Shown: in pieces, positions 54,430-63,232 of the stretch
Layout: each line of letters opens with the position of its first letter
How positions within the stretch are numbered: the first letter of the stretch is position 1
Origin: Streptomyces sp. B1I3
GTDB taxonomy: Bacteria; Actinomycetota; Actinomycetes; Streptomycetales; Streptomycetaceae
DNA length: 64,000 nt
Assembly (NCBI RefSeq): GCF_030816615.1
Contig: NZ_JAUSYD010000001.1
Coordinates: 7,276,501 to 7,340,500 of the forward strand
Direction of reading: 5' to 3'
The notes under the pieces: generated by a model
The model's input: the letters and a program-made list of their open reading frames with translations, nothing else
What the model was told of the DNA's origin: nothing
Database searches by the model: none
Program-made: the position numbers and the translations under genes

Positions 54430-55120
54430 TTCTTCAGCGTTGCCCCTCCAGCGTAAGGATGCCTTGGCGATTGACGTCATGCCGTTGGGGCTGCATCGGG
54501 ACCTGCGGAAGATTCGCCAGGACTGCAGCCTCGCGACGCCGCGTTCAACGGGCGCTCGGGCTGCGGCCAGTGCCTGAGTGCGAGACTTTTCGGTGGGGGT
54601 GAGTTCCTGCAGGGGTCTGCGTTTGATGCCGGTGGTCAGCCATGGGCCGGCGCCCTGGTAAGCGAGGTCGGCCAGGATGGGAACGCCTTGGCGCTCGCAG
54701 ATGCGGATGATCCGGTGGGTGCGGGCGGCGGTCAGGTCGTGGGTGCGGCCCGGCAGGGCGGTGAGAGCCACAGCAACTGGCTGCCGGGTCGGTGACGACC
54801 TGCACGTTCACGCCGTGGCGCCGGTGTTTGTGGGAGTAGTTGGCCCGGCCGTCGCCGACCCTGTCGCACTCGGCGAGGGTGCCGTCGAGTAGGACGAACT
54901 CGGGTTCGTGCTCGCGCAGCGTCTTCAGCAGGCCCGGTGCACGCTCTGCGAGCAGGTCGACGACCGAGCTGGTGTAGGCGTGGGCGGTCGACTCGCTGAT
55001 CCCGAACCCGGCTGCGATCTTCGCGGACGATGAGCATGGTGACCCACTCCACGAGCGCAACGACCTGCAGCTGACCGGCATGCCCCGCAAGAATCTCAGC
55101 GACCTCACCGACACATCCCC
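54430..55120 (-). pseudogene. IS5-type (DDE_Tnp_4) transposase, frameshifted
   Basis: One frame reads KIAAGFGISESTAHAYTSSV (HTH), EPEFVLLDGTLAECDRV (first Asp) and YSHKHRRHGVNVQVVTDPA. The rest is in a second frame: ALPGRTHDLTAARTHRIIRI (second Asp), ILADLAYQGAG, VERGVARLQSWRIFRRSRCS (Glu). One indel near 54790 separates them. The order and spacing are those of streptomycete DDE_Tnp_4 transposases. The N-terminus is also incomplete. Confidence 0.7.
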
Positions 55121-55202
55121 GCGCTTGAACAGCACCGCGAACAGGTCCGCCAAGCCGCCCGTGGCGGCCCACGCCGCGTCGCCCCGGCCGCCGGCCGCAA
55201 AC

Positions 55203-55350
55203 CCGCACTCATCCCCGCCCTCAAGATGCTGGTCACCATCCTCTACCTGCGGAAACACTCGCTTCAGGAGTTTCTCGGCCAGCTGTTCAACACTACTGCC
55301 ATGACCATCAGCCGTGCAGTGAAAGACGTCCGCCCGCTCCTGGAAGCTAA
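55203..55350 (+). pseudogene. transposase N-terminal HTH fragment
   Basis: On the plus strand the frame reads LKMLVTILYLRKHSLQEFLG and then QLFNTTAMTISRAVKDV. This is the HTH_Tnp_4-type N-terminus of an IS5-family transposase, in the opposite direction to the adjacent fragment. No catalytic domain follows; the frame stops at 55438. Confidence 0.5.
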
Positions 55351-55616
55351 CGGTGTCTGTCTCCCGCCTCAACAGCCCGGTTCCGCACGCCAGACGATGT
55401 CGCCCGGTTCCTCAACCCTGACGAAACCACCAACGTGATGATTCCCGGCAACGGTATTCAATGCTTGCGACCGGCCGGATCGCCTTCGCTGAAGCGTCGG
55501 CGGGCAAGCCGATCCGGGACTAGGCACTGTTTCTTGGATCATGATTCACCATCTGGCACCCGACCCCCTTTGGATCATGAGGGATCCGTGCAGCACAAGG
55601 TTCCTGTGCCGAAACG

Positions 55617-56279
55617 TTAGCTCTGGCGGATTTTCGCCAACTTGTGCGCCCTGACCTGACTTTCAATAATGGCGCGCAGACCCTCGACATTGTCTGCTTC
55701 CATACTCAAGGAGGTAATCCATGCCTTCTCGCCGACCCAGTCCGGGGGAAGCCTGTGCTTAGGCCACTTCTTCACCAGGTCTTGAGCAAGTTGCAACCCT
55801 TCCTCTGCCAGCTCCCTATCCCCACTCGCCGACGGGATGAGGATGCTGTCTTCAACCTCCTCTACTGCGGGGGGCCAGCCCATACCGTGCTGGGCTATCG
55901 CGGAAGCGCGCAGTTCAGTGACGACCTCTCCGACGGTAGGCGGAGCATCGACACTCAATCGCGCCTGGCCGGCGAGGCGCCGGGCGGCGTCCAGATATGC
56001 CTCCGCATGGTCGGTAAACCTGATGGATTCCTGCATCTTCGAGCTTGACGCCAAGCGTTGACCAAGGGCCAGAGAGATGACTGGGAACGGCCGCGTCAAT
56101 GCGTGAATGTGCACGGTCGGGAAATAGGCATCACCCGAAGTGGAACGATCAAGAGTGATTCCCTGAACCAAGGGCCCAACCCTGCGCAACAGCCGCAAAG
56201 GGCGCCAGATGTCGAAGCCGTCGAAGGCGCGGGCCCAATCCGCCGTTACTTGCTTGGCTGTCGCCGCATCCGTTTTCAT
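55617..56279 (-). CDS. hypothetical protein, putative IS passenger
   Basis: A 220-aa soluble protein that I do not recognise. It begins MKTDAATAKQVTADWARAFD and contains LLRRVGPLVQGITLDRSTSG, FTDHAEAYLDAARRLAGQAR and WVGEKAWITSLSMEADNVEG. It is rich in Ala and charged helices, with no membrane segment or signal. The frame is intact although the neighbouring transposase is broken. Several codons here are less GC-biased than in neighbours, hinting at separate origin. It lies 88 bases downstream of the transposase, inside the element's matching ends. Confidence 0.6.
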   Translation of the reverse strand: MKTDAATAKQVTADWARAFDGFDIWRPLRLLRRVGPLVQGITLDRSTSGDAYFPTVHIHALTRPFPVISLALGQRLASSSKMQESIRFTDHAEAYLDAARRLAGQARLSVDAPPTVGEVVTELRASAIAQHGMGWPPAVEEVEDSILIPSASGDRELAEEGLQLAQDLVKKWPKHRLPPDWVGEKAWITSLSMEADNVEGLRAIIESQVRAHKLAKIRQS

Positions 56280-56367
56280 CGTCGCCCTACCTCTACGGTG
56301 ATCACCCTGTGGTGCAGAAATCTACCTCCGTTGCATGCACAGGCCGGAGCAGGCCGTGGTTCTCGGC

Positions 56368-57298
56368 TCATGCTCGAAGCCAGACCATGAGTGCCGCGAA
56401 GGTGACGGTGCCGAGGTAGATGTAAGCGCGTTTCTCATAGCGGGTGGCGACGGCGCGGTACCCCTTGAGGCGGTTGATGGTGCGTTCGACGGTGTTGCGC
56501 TTCTTGTAGCGCTCGCTGTCGAAACCGGTGGGTCGACCGCCTCCGGAACCTCGATTCTTGCGGTGTCTTTGCTGGTCTCGGCGTTCGGGGATGGTGTGCG
56601 GGATGCCGCGTCGTCGCAGGTAGCGACGGTTTCTGCGGGACGTGTAGGCCTTGTCCGCCAGGACATGGTCGGGGCGGGTGCGAGGCCGGCCGACTCCTGT
56701 TCGGGGCACTGATATCTGCTCCAGGACCCGCTCGAGCTGGGGCCCGTCACCGTAGTGTCCGGGTGTCAGGACGAGGCCGAGGGGCCGGCATCGCCCGTCG
56801 GCGACGAGGTGAATCTTGGTGGTGAATCCGCCGCGGGAACGTCCCAGGCATTCGCCGAGCTGACCACCTCCTCCAGACGGGCGGCCAGTTTCAGTAGTAC
56901 CGGATCGACCTGGTTCGTCCCCCGCACGGCCCCCTTTTGAGGAATGGCAGCCGGAGGCACCTTTCTCGCACCGGCGGCGTGCTGGTGGGCCCGCGCGGAT
57001 GTGGAGTCCACCGATACCTCCCAGTCGATCCCTCCTGCCGCGTCCTCGGATGCCTGGATACGGGACAGCAGCATCTGCCAAGTTCCATCGGCTGACCAGC
57101 GACGATGTCGCTTATAGACCGTCTCCCACGGTCCGAACCGCGTTGGCAGATCCCGCCACTGCACACCGGTCCGCACTCGATGAGAATCCCGTTGATTACC
57201 CGACGATGGTCACTCCACCGACCACCACGCGCACCACCAGGAGGTAAGAACGGTTCCAGACGATCCCACTCTGCATTCGTCAGATCCCCACGACCCAT
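56368..57298 (-). pseudogene. IS5-family transposase, multiply frameshifted
   Basis: Start MGRGDLTNAEWDRLEPFLPP at 57298; one base is lost near 57180 (NGIL then HRVRTGVQWRDLPTRFGPWE in the next frame). SVDSTSARAHQHAAGA carries the first Asp. A further break near 56860 precedes RGGFTTKIHLVADGRCRPLG and HVLADKAYTSRRNRRYLRRR. The end NTVERTINRLKGYRAVATRY holds the Glu. Full-length element gene but inactivated by at least two indels, unless these are sequence errors. Confidence 0.75.
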
Positions 57299-57353
57299 CC
57301 AGCCAGCCTGGCGCCAACAGCCCACCCACGTCAGGAGATCCGAGAAACAGTGC

Positions 57354-57778
57354 CTAGGTCAATCGATGCCGGAAGAAGTCGACTGTCCTCTCCAGTGCTT
57401 GCTGCGCGGCCCGAGGCGACCCGAGCCACATGTGGTCGGCGTCCTCATAGACCTGCAGCTCGACGTCGGCACCTGTTTCACGCAGAGCGCTGTGAAGACG
57501 CTCGCTCTGCTTGAGCGGGACGAACCGGACGGCGGCGTCGTGCACCAACAGGAACGGCGGTGCGGTCGCGGAGACGTGTGCGGCTGGGCTGGCCTGCTCT
57601 GCCACGGCCGGAACCGTACATGGCGGGGCTCGTCGGCGCTGAGCAGCACGGTGACGAGCGTGTCGTACAGCTGGGAGCGCTCGCCCTCGCCGTCCTTGAG
57701 AAAGTAGGGCTCGGGAGCTCCGGGGAGAACTCCGCTCCAGCTCGGCTTCTGCCCGGGCCGCAAAAGTCCGAACGTCAT
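57354..57778 (-). pseudogene. alpha/beta hydrolase (BD-FAE/prolyl-oligopeptidase type) remnant
   Basis: The C-terminal frame reads PAAHVSATAPPFLLVHDAAV, VPLKQSERLHSALRETGADV and EDADHMWLGSPRAAQ, with the catalytic His in DADHMW; the expected HG-x-AD metal/acid segment is altered (HDAAV). The start (MTFGLLRPGQKPSWSGVLPG) lies in another frame, and the nucleophile region is deleted. The stop codon, TAG at 57354-57356, is provided by the CTAG end of the adjacent IS. Confidence 0.6.
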
Positions 57779-58005
57779 TGTCTGCTCCTCACTGGACTAT
57801 TGCATGAACCAGCCGGCGAGAAAGGCGTGAACGTTAAAAGGGGCGGCGGCATGGCCGCAGAAGGCCCTCAAGGGAATCCCTTCCACCCCGGCCGGTTTCG
57901 GCGAGCATAGGACCACTTCACGGAGGCCAAAATGTCGTCTTCTTCACGCTCGTTAACCGTTACTACATGGACCGGTGCGCGGCCCGCCGTGTACGGCCTT
58001 CAGGT

Positions 58006-58914
58006 TCAGGGAAGCGAGATGTGGTCAGCCGCAGCGTGCGCCTTCACCGTCTCGATCGCCAGTTCCTCGAAGGCCTTCATCGCGGCGGTCGGGGGGGTTG
58101 CGCGTCGTACCAGGCAGCACGTCAGGTCATAGGTGTCGACGATCGGAATGAACCGGACATCTGGTCTCGGGTACGTTACGACTGCACTCGCCCCCACGAT
58201 GTGAACGGCGAGTCCTGCTGCGCAGAGGTCCAGAACCTCCTCCATCGAGGAGGCCCTCGGCCCATACCGGGGCACAAAATCGTCGGCGTGCGGGATCCCG
58301 CTCCACAGCGCCTGATCGGTGGCGGAGCCGACCGCTACGAAGCATTCGGCGCTGATTTCCTCCAGTTTCAGTTCCGTGCGCTCGGCAAAAGGATGGCTGC
58401 TGCTGACCAGCAGCACTCGGCTCTCCCTCCACAGCGGCACGGACTCGAACCCGGATAGAGAGAGCTCGCCGATGATCGGCGCCAGTGCCGCATCGATCCG
58501 GCCCCCTCGCAGAGCTTTTAGCTCTTCACCGAAGGGGAACCGTTCGACCTGGACCTGAAGGTCAGTCAACTGCCGTACGGCCGCGGCGAGGATCCGTGAA
58601 CCCGTCAGGGTGAGGATTGGCGCTCCGATGCGGAAAGTCGCGCGGCCGGTCCCGTAATCGGCTCTCCAAGCCTCGATGTCCTCCAGCGCGAGCACGGCCC
58701 TGCGGGCCATGGGAAGGAGCTGGGCACCGGCCGGAGTCAGGTCCACCTGCCGCGAGGTCCGCAGAAACAGGTCGATCCTCAGCCGGCGCTCAAGCGAGGA
58801 GATCTGCTGGCTGAGGGCCGAGGGGGTGATGACCAACCGCTCGGCCGCACGGGTGAAATGACGTTCCTCGGCGACCGCCAGGAAGTAACGGAGCTGCTGA
58901 ATGGTGAGGTCCAC
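58006..58914 (-). CDS. LysR-family transcriptional regulator
   Basis: A 302-aa LysR regulator. The HTH is at ~3-60 (LTIQQLRYFLAVAEERHFTR, SALSQQISSLERRLRIDLFL), and the periplasmic-binding-like sensor domain starts near residue 90 (ATFRIGAPILTLTGSRILAA). GTG 58914 is preceded by GGGAAGG and gives the canonical start; the frame opens at 58935. Divergent from the Rieske oxygenase gene with a palindrome GTTAAG-N5-CTTAAC between, so it almost certainly regulates the oxygenase operon in response to an aromatic substrate. Confidence 0.9.
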   Translation of the reverse strand: MDLTIQQLRYFLAVAEERHFTRAAERLVITPSALSQQISSLERRLRIDLFLRTSRQVDLTPAGAQLLPMARRAVLALEDIEAWRADYGTGRATFRIGAPILTLTGSRILAAAVRQLTDLQVQVERFPFGEELKALRGGRIDAALAPIIGELSLSGFESVPLWRESRVLLVSSSHPFAERTELKLEEISAECFVAVGSATDQALWSGIPHADDFVPRYGPRASSMEEVLDLCAAGLAVHIVGASAVVTYPRPDVRFIPIVDTYDLTCCLVRRATPPTAAMKAFEELAIETVKAHAAADHISLP

Positions 58915-58970
58915 GTCGACCTTCCCTTGATGCATTCCCGCGGTGATCCATCATGCTCACGGGCTGGAAT

Positions 58971-58987
58971 GTTAAGCGTACCTTAAC
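58971..58987. promoter_or_regulatory. LysR-type operator between regulator and oxygenase
   Basis: GTTAAG (58971-58976), CGTAC, CTTAAC (58982-58987): a perfect 6-bp dyad fitting the LysR T-N11-A box. It lies 57 bases from the regulator start and 89 from the oxygenase start, as expected for an autoregulated divergent pair. Confidence 0.7.
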
Positions 58988-59075
58988 GAGAGTAAGCCAG
59001 ATCCTGATGGACTGGCTGGTTGTCAAGCGCTGACACTGTGTCCGTCATCATCTTCTCTCACCCCGGGAGTGCAAC

Positions 59076-60164
59076 ATGTATCCGTTCAAGGCACAGCTGT
59101 CTACGACTCTGGTGCGCAATGAGTGGTATGTCGTCGCAACCGGCTCCGAGCTTGGCGAGAAGCCGGTCGCACGGACCATTCTCGGCCGTCCCGTCGTGAT
59201 CTTCCGCGATGGGGAGGGCAAGGCCGTGATGCTGCATGGCCTGTGTCCTCACCGGAACTATCCTCTGGGCGACGGCGAAAGCCAGGTCGTGGACGGCCAG
59301 ATCCAGTGCGGCTACCACGGGATCCGCTTCGACGGCACGGGCACCTGCACCTTCGTCCCGGGGTCACCCAAGCCCTCCCGGTTCCTCAGCGTCACCGCCT
59401 ACCCCGTCGTGGAACAAGCCGGGTGGGTGTGGGCCTGGACCGGTGACCCCGAGCTGGCGGACCCGTCGAAGCTCCCGGCCCTGGACCGGCCCGAACTCTA
59501 CGACCCCTCCTGGGACCACCGACTGGACTGCTACTACGAGGTCATCCAGGGGCGCTACATGCTGCTGTTGGAGAACCTGATGGACCTCTCACACCTGAGC
59601 TACCTGCACGGTGACGTCGTGCAGGATGTCAGCATCGCCGATCGTCGCCTCGACGTCGAGGAGGACGAACATTCCCTGCGCGCCATCCGCCGCATGGACA
59701 ATGCGCCGATCGGGTTCATGGAGGCGACCCTCTACAAAGCGGAGCCCGGCAGCGGAACCTATTACTACGACAACCAGTCCGAGTACTTCAGCCCTTCCCT
59801 CATCGTGACCGGCAACCGACTGCCCGAAGGGTCGCCCGAAGGGTTCGGCAGCAACTTCTTCATCCACGCCGTGACGCCGGAGACGGAGAACACGACGCAC
59901 TACTGGGTACAGGAGTCACGCGACTTCCGGGTCGGGGACCGGGAGCTGGACGAGTTCTTCATAGGGGCGAACCAGATCATCCCGGTCCAGGACAAGGCCG
60001 CGCTGGAGTTCATCGAGTCGACGCCCGAGAGTGCCAAGTGGGCGGAGCGGGCACAGCAGTTCGACCGGGCCGCCCTGCGTATGCGCGCCAAGATCGAGGA
60101 GCGGCTGGTCGAGGAGCAGGCGGTCTCTGCGACAGCCGCCGACCAGGCCCCCGCGACAGTCTGA
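59076..60164 (+). CDS. Rieske non-heme iron oxygenase (VanA-type aromatic demethylase)
   Basis: A 362-aa single-component oxygenase. The Rieske cluster ligands are Cys57/His59 (CPHR) and Cys78/His81 (CGYHG). The mononuclear iron site is ENLMDLSHLSYLH with His173 and His178, and the bridging Asp170 precedes it. The catalytic domain is of the VanA/toluene-sulfonate type, which O-demethylates methoxybenzoates such as vanillate or acts on other aromatic acids. Followed 75 bases later by its reductase. Exact substrate undetermined. Confidence 0.9.
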   Translation: MYPFKAQLSTTLVRNEWYVVATGSELGEKPVARTILGRPVVIFRDGEGKAVMLHGLCPHRNYPLGDGESQVVDGQIQCGYHGIRFDGTGTCTFVPGSPKPSRFLSVTAYPVVEQAGWVWAWTGDPELADPSKLPALDRPELYDPSWDHRLDCYYEVIQGRYMLLLENLMDLSHLSYLHGDVVQDVSIADRRLDVEEDEHSLRAIRRMDNAPIGFMEATLYKAEPGSGTYYYDNQSEYFSPSLIVTGNRLPEGSPEGFGSNFFIHAVTPETENTTHYWVQESRDFRVGDRELDEFFIGANQIIPVQDKAALEFIESTPESAKWAERAQQFDRAALRMRAKIEERLVEEQAVSATAADQAPATV

Positions 60165-60238
60165 CGCCCGTGAGGGTCCATTGACGCGCACCTCTTCACC
60201 GCAGGATGAGGAGGGACGCAGGAGTAGAGGAGGTCTCC

Positions 60239-61195
60239 TTGCGAGACGAAGCGACCGAGACCGAGTTGACCGTGCGCGTGGCCGACCGGACGATCGAGGC
60301 GGACGACGTCGTCGTCCTCGAACTGGAGGACCCTCAGGGCGGACCGCTGCCCCAGTGGGAGCCGGGAGCCCACATCGACCTGCGATTGCCCGGTGGTCTG
60401 ATACGGCAGTACTCGCTGTGTGGCGATCCTGAAGCTCCCACCTGGAGAATCGCCGTCCTGCGCGTACCCGAAGGCCGGGGCGGGTCCGCTCGCGTCCACG
60501 ACGAGTTGCAAGCAGGCGCTCTGATCCAGGTGCGCGGCCCGCGCAATCGGTTCCCGCTGGTTCCCGCCGAACGGTATGTGTTCATCGCTGGAGGGATCGG
60601 CGTCACTCCGATCCTCCCCATGGTCGCCGCAGCGGAGCGGGCCGGCGCGAAATGGGAACTGCACTACGGCGGCCGCTCCAGGACGTCGATGGCATTCCTG
60701 TCCGATCTCGAAGCGTTCGGCGATCTCGTGACCGCCTATCCCGAGGACGAGGTCGGGCTCATCGACCTCGATCACGTTCTCGATGTAGCCGGTGCCGGCG
60801 TGAGCGTGTACTCCTGCGGACCGGCGCCCCTGCTCGAGGCGCTGGGGACACGTTGTGCCGAACGCAAGGACGTCACGCTGCGCACCGAGCGGTTCACTGC
60901 CCGCCAACTCGGCGATACACCGTCGGCGCAGTCATTCGAGGTCGAACTGGTTGTCAGTGGGATGACGGTGACGGTACCGCCAGACCGCTCCATCCTCGAG
61001 GTGGTGGAAGACGCCGGCGTCGAGGTGCTCTACTCCTGCCAGGAGGGCACGTGCGGTACCTGCGAGACGGCGGTCATCCAGGGAGAAATCGACCACCGTG
61101 ACTCTCTGCTCACTCCCGAGGAACGGGCGAGTAACGAGACCATGCTTATCTGTGTCTCACGCGCGGCCTGCCCGCGTCTCGTACTTGAACTCTGA
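60239..61195 (+). CDS. oxygenase reductase, FMN/2Fe-2S (VanB type)
   Basis: A 318-aa electron-transfer partner. The flavin-binding motif is RQYSLCG, the pyridine-nucleotide domain has VFIAGGIGVTPILPM and VYSCGPAPLLEAL, and a C-terminal plant-type ferredoxin carries SCQEGTCGTCETAV plus a distal Cys in LICVSRA. That order defines class IA phthalate-dioxygenase-reductase-like proteins. AGGAGG sits 5-6 bases before TTG 60239, preferred over ATG 60206, which has no clear Shine-Dalgarno. It transfers electrons from NAD(P)H to the Rieske oxygenase. Confidence 0.9.
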   Translation: MRDEATETELTVRVADRTIEADDVVVLELEDPQGGPLPQWEPGAHIDLRLPGGLIRQYSLCGDPEAPTWRIAVLRVPEGRGGSARVHDELQAGALIQVRGPRNRFPLVPAERYVFIAGGIGVTPILPMVAAAERAGAKWELHYGGRSRTSMAFLSDLEAFGDLVTAYPEDEVGLIDLDHVLDVAGAGVSVYSCGPAPLLEALGTRCAERKDVTLRTERFTARQLGDTPSAQSFEVELVVSGMTVTVPPDRSILEVVEDAGVEVLYSCQEGTCGTCETAVIQGEIDHRDSLLTPEERASNETMLICVSRAACPRLVLEL

Positions 61196-61309
61196 AGAGC
61201 CCTCCCCGCACAGGACGAGACAGTGTCGATCTCGATCCCTGACGTTCAGCCTCTCATCGCGCACCGGAGGAACATCTAAAAGGTGTTGCAAAAGGCCGTG
61301 AACTGGGCA

Positions 61310-61460
61310 TCTCCGTTGTTTGGCTGGGGTGTTGAGGGCCGATCGGGTGTGGGTGGAGACGTTCACGGGGTTGCGGGTCGATCAGTTAGGCCGGCTGCTG
61401 CGGGCGGTCCGGGAACGTGGTGGCGAGGGCTGCGGATGGGGGCGGCCGCTCCCTGCGAGT
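61310..61460 (+). pseudogene. IS5-type transposase N-terminal scar
   Basis: The frame reads RADRVWVETFTGLRVDQLGR followed by LLRAVRERGGEG, which I recognise as the start of a streptomycete IS5-family (DDE_Tnp_4) transposase. It loses similarity within ~50 codons. A region before it (near 61280) with AAAAGG may be an old element end. Confidence 0.5.
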
Positions 61461-61548
61461 GATCGCCAGGGGAGAGCCTGGCCGGTCGACGGTCGACGGT
61501 CGACGGTCCGGCGCGCCCGGGGCGCCCGGGGCGCCGGCGTCTTCGCGT

Positions 61549-62145
61549 TCAGCGGAGACCGCGCTTCGCGCGTTCCGCGTCGATCAGCTCCTCCATGAGC
61601 TTCCCCGCATCCACCTTGCACGCGGTGTCATCGAGGGCGTCGTAGTCATGGGTGCTCAGCGGCAGGCCGAACTCGGCTATTTCGGTGACCAGTTGCGAGA
61701 ACGCGGTGCGTTCGTCGGGCTCATCCTGGTAGCTTGCCCGCTCGGCCGCGACCCCCTCGGCCAGAGTCACACCTACCAGGCTCCAGAAGGTGAACTCCGT
61801 GTCCAGCTCTATGAGACGCCAGGCGCGATCCGCCGCTTCGTCGGGATGCAGCCAGTAGCCGATCCACCCCTTTCCGCCCTTCGCCACGAGCTTGACGTAC
61901 GTGGCCATCTCCGCGGCTGCGGCGTTCACGGCCTGCATTTCCGGGTCCGCGCGTTCCTCTTCACTCAGATAGCTGGTGTCCAGGAGCGGGTGCACTTCTC
62001 CCGCCTCGAAGAACTCGAGGTCGAGAAGGTGGGTGAAGTGGGTGTGCCCCTGCCACTGCGCCACCAACAGCACGCGCAGATCGTCGGGTATCGGGCGACC
62101 GCCCAGCCGCTCGCGAGAGAACTCGGCGAGCCGTTCGTCGTACAT
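61549..62145 (-). CDS. hypothetical protein next to Rhs remnant
   Basis: A 198-aa acidic soluble protein not assigned to a family. It begins MYDERLAEFSRERLGGRPIP and contains LVAKGGKGWIGYWLHPDEAA, then ELDTEFTFWSLVGVTLAEG and the C-terminus LMEELIDAERAKRGLR. GGAGAG lies six bases before ATG 62145; a GTG at 62151 is also in frame. Small acidic proteins of this look often accompany polymorphic toxin genes as immunity proteins, and an Rhs fragment lies 560 bases away; this is a contextual guess only. Confidence 0.6.
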   Translation of the reverse strand: MYDERLAEFSRERLGGRPIPDDLRVLLVAQWQGHTHFTHLLDLEFFEAGEVHPLLDTSYLSEEERADPEMQAVNAAAAEMATYVKLVAKGGKGWIGYWLHPDEAADRAWRLIELDTEFTFWSLVGVTLAEGVAAERASYQDEPDERTAFSQLVTEIAEFGLPLSTHDYDALDDTACKVDAGKLMEELIDAERAKRGLR

Positions 62146-62704
62146 GGGCACTCTCCGAAGGTCGAAACAAGATCCACGTCAACGTTACAGCGGTGCCGGC
62201 AAGAGGCTGGTATGCGGCGGCTGTCGCCGCATCCTCCTGATCCGTGTGCCAGGACGGGCTCCAGGTCGCGTCCGCGGGAGTCCGTCGATCGCGAGGTCAC
62301 GAAGAGGGTGACGGGGGCTCTGGAAAGGTGAGGCACCGGGCCGGTTCCGGGGCGGATCCATCACAGAGACCTATACCGGCCTGTGCCCGGCCAGACCGCC
62401 GCGATGTCGGTCCGGCTGCTCCTCACGATCGCCGCCGCCGTCCGCCGCACCGCCCAGAAACACCACCACGGCCGCGAACAGGACCTGGGGGAGGAGGCCG
62501 GGAAGCTCGCCGAGTAGGTCCGCGACGTCGTGCCCGCCCCCGTCCGAACCTGAACGCATCCCGACAAGGCGGCCGCTGGCGGGCGGTACCGGCCTGCCGG
62601 ACCACGTCCGACAATGCTGGCCGTACGCGCACCGAGGCACCGACCGTGGGCGGGCCTGCTGCGCACCACGGTTCCCGAGGGGTTGGTCCGGGAACCGACG
62701 CGTT
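62146..62704. other. no intact gene; weak coding remnants
   Basis: A plus-strand frame from ATG 62404 reads MSVRLLLTIAAAVRRTAQKH and stops after 37 codons. In-frame sequence beyond the stop (VRDVVPAPVRT) looks like its continuation, so this may be a nonsense-mutated small gene of a mobile plasmid type. Nothing else recognised. Confidence 0.35.
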
Positions 62705-62865
62705 AGTGGCGCGGGTGGACTACTCGACGGGCAACCTGATGCTCGCGGGGACCGACTTCGACATCGCCGGGGTCGGACAGAGCCTCCAGCTCGCGCGCAC
62801 CTACAACTCCTTGGACGCCCCGGCCGGGGCGGGTGCCCGGCAGAGGGCGTATCCGGGCACCACCG
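62705..62865 (+). pseudogene. Rhs-family (DUF6531) protein fragment
   Basis: The frame reads ARVDYSTGNLMLAGTDFDIA and GVGQSLQLARTYNSLDAPAG. This is the characteristic start of the Rhs/YD-repeat core in secreted actinobacterial polymorphic toxins. The repeats and toxin tip are gone; the frame runs directly into the next small gene. Confidence 0.6.
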
Positions 62866-62882
62866 CGATCGTTGAAAGGATC

Positions 62883-63089
62883 ATGACGAACTCAGGACGC
62901 GCACTCGCCATGGTGTCCTTGGTCGCGGCCCTCTTCGTGTTCACGATCCCAGCCCAGGCCGCCACGCCCTCCGACGCGGAGCTGCTTCAGCCTCTTGGCG
63001 AGAATGCCGAGGGTCTCAGCCGGATCGCGTTCTTGGACGGCAACACTGCGGTCATGCCCGGCAAGGTCGTCGGGGTGGACTACAAGTAG
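62883..63089 (+). CDS. 68-aa small secreted peptide precursor
   Basis: ATG 62883 follows GAAAGG. The N-terminal MTNSGRALAMVSLVAALFVF leads to TIPAQAATPSD, a clean signal peptide with cleavage after AQA. The predicted mature part is ~42 residues, acidic and polar (SDAELLQPLGENAEG, then SRIAFLDGNTAVMPGKVVG), without cysteines. No family recognised. It may be a small exported effector or inhibitor; the same frame upstream carries an Rhs fragment, but the signal peptide marks the real start. Confidence 0.6.
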   Translation: MTNSGRALAMVSLVAALFVFTIPAQAATPSDAELLQPLGENAEGLSRIAFLDGNTAVMPGKVVGVDYK

Positions 63090-63174
63090 GGCTGCGGCTG
63101 CGGGGTTCTCGGGCCATGTCCGCCGTTGCAGTCTCTGGTTCGACGGTGGGGGCTGCCTGGTGAGGCCTTCACGC

Positions 63175-63210
63175 CGCACGTCCACACCCGCAGTGATGCG
63201 GACGTGCGGG
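63175..63210. terminator. hairpin between convergent genes
   Basis: CCGCACGTCC (63175-63184) pairs exactly with GGACGTGCGG (63201-63210), with a smaller inner stem in the loop and GTTTAG after it. It lies between the small secreted peptide and the EF-hand gene, so it can serve both. Confidence 0.65.
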
Positions 63211-63232
63211 TTTAGGGCCGTCTCTGTAGGCG

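Larger units (their letters stand above)
55520..57357. mobile_element. IS5-family element with inverted ends and a 220-aa passenger gene
   Basis: The left end TAGGCACTGTTTCTTGGATC (55521-55540) is matched, in inverted orientation, at 57337-57356 with one mismatch. CTAG is present at both outer borders, consistent with a CTAG-type target site. Between them lie, on the minus strand, a frameshifted transposase (right part) and an intact unrelated gene of 220 codons (left part). The right end destroys the 3' end of a hydrolase gene. Either this is an IS carrying a passenger or two related IS ends flank an ordinary gene. Confidence 0.7.

Noticed and set aside
60206..60238. ATG 60206 as the start of the VanB-type reductase
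   Set aside because: No clear Shine-Dalgarno upstream, whereas AGGAGG lies ideally before TTG 60239. The call is a preference, not proven.
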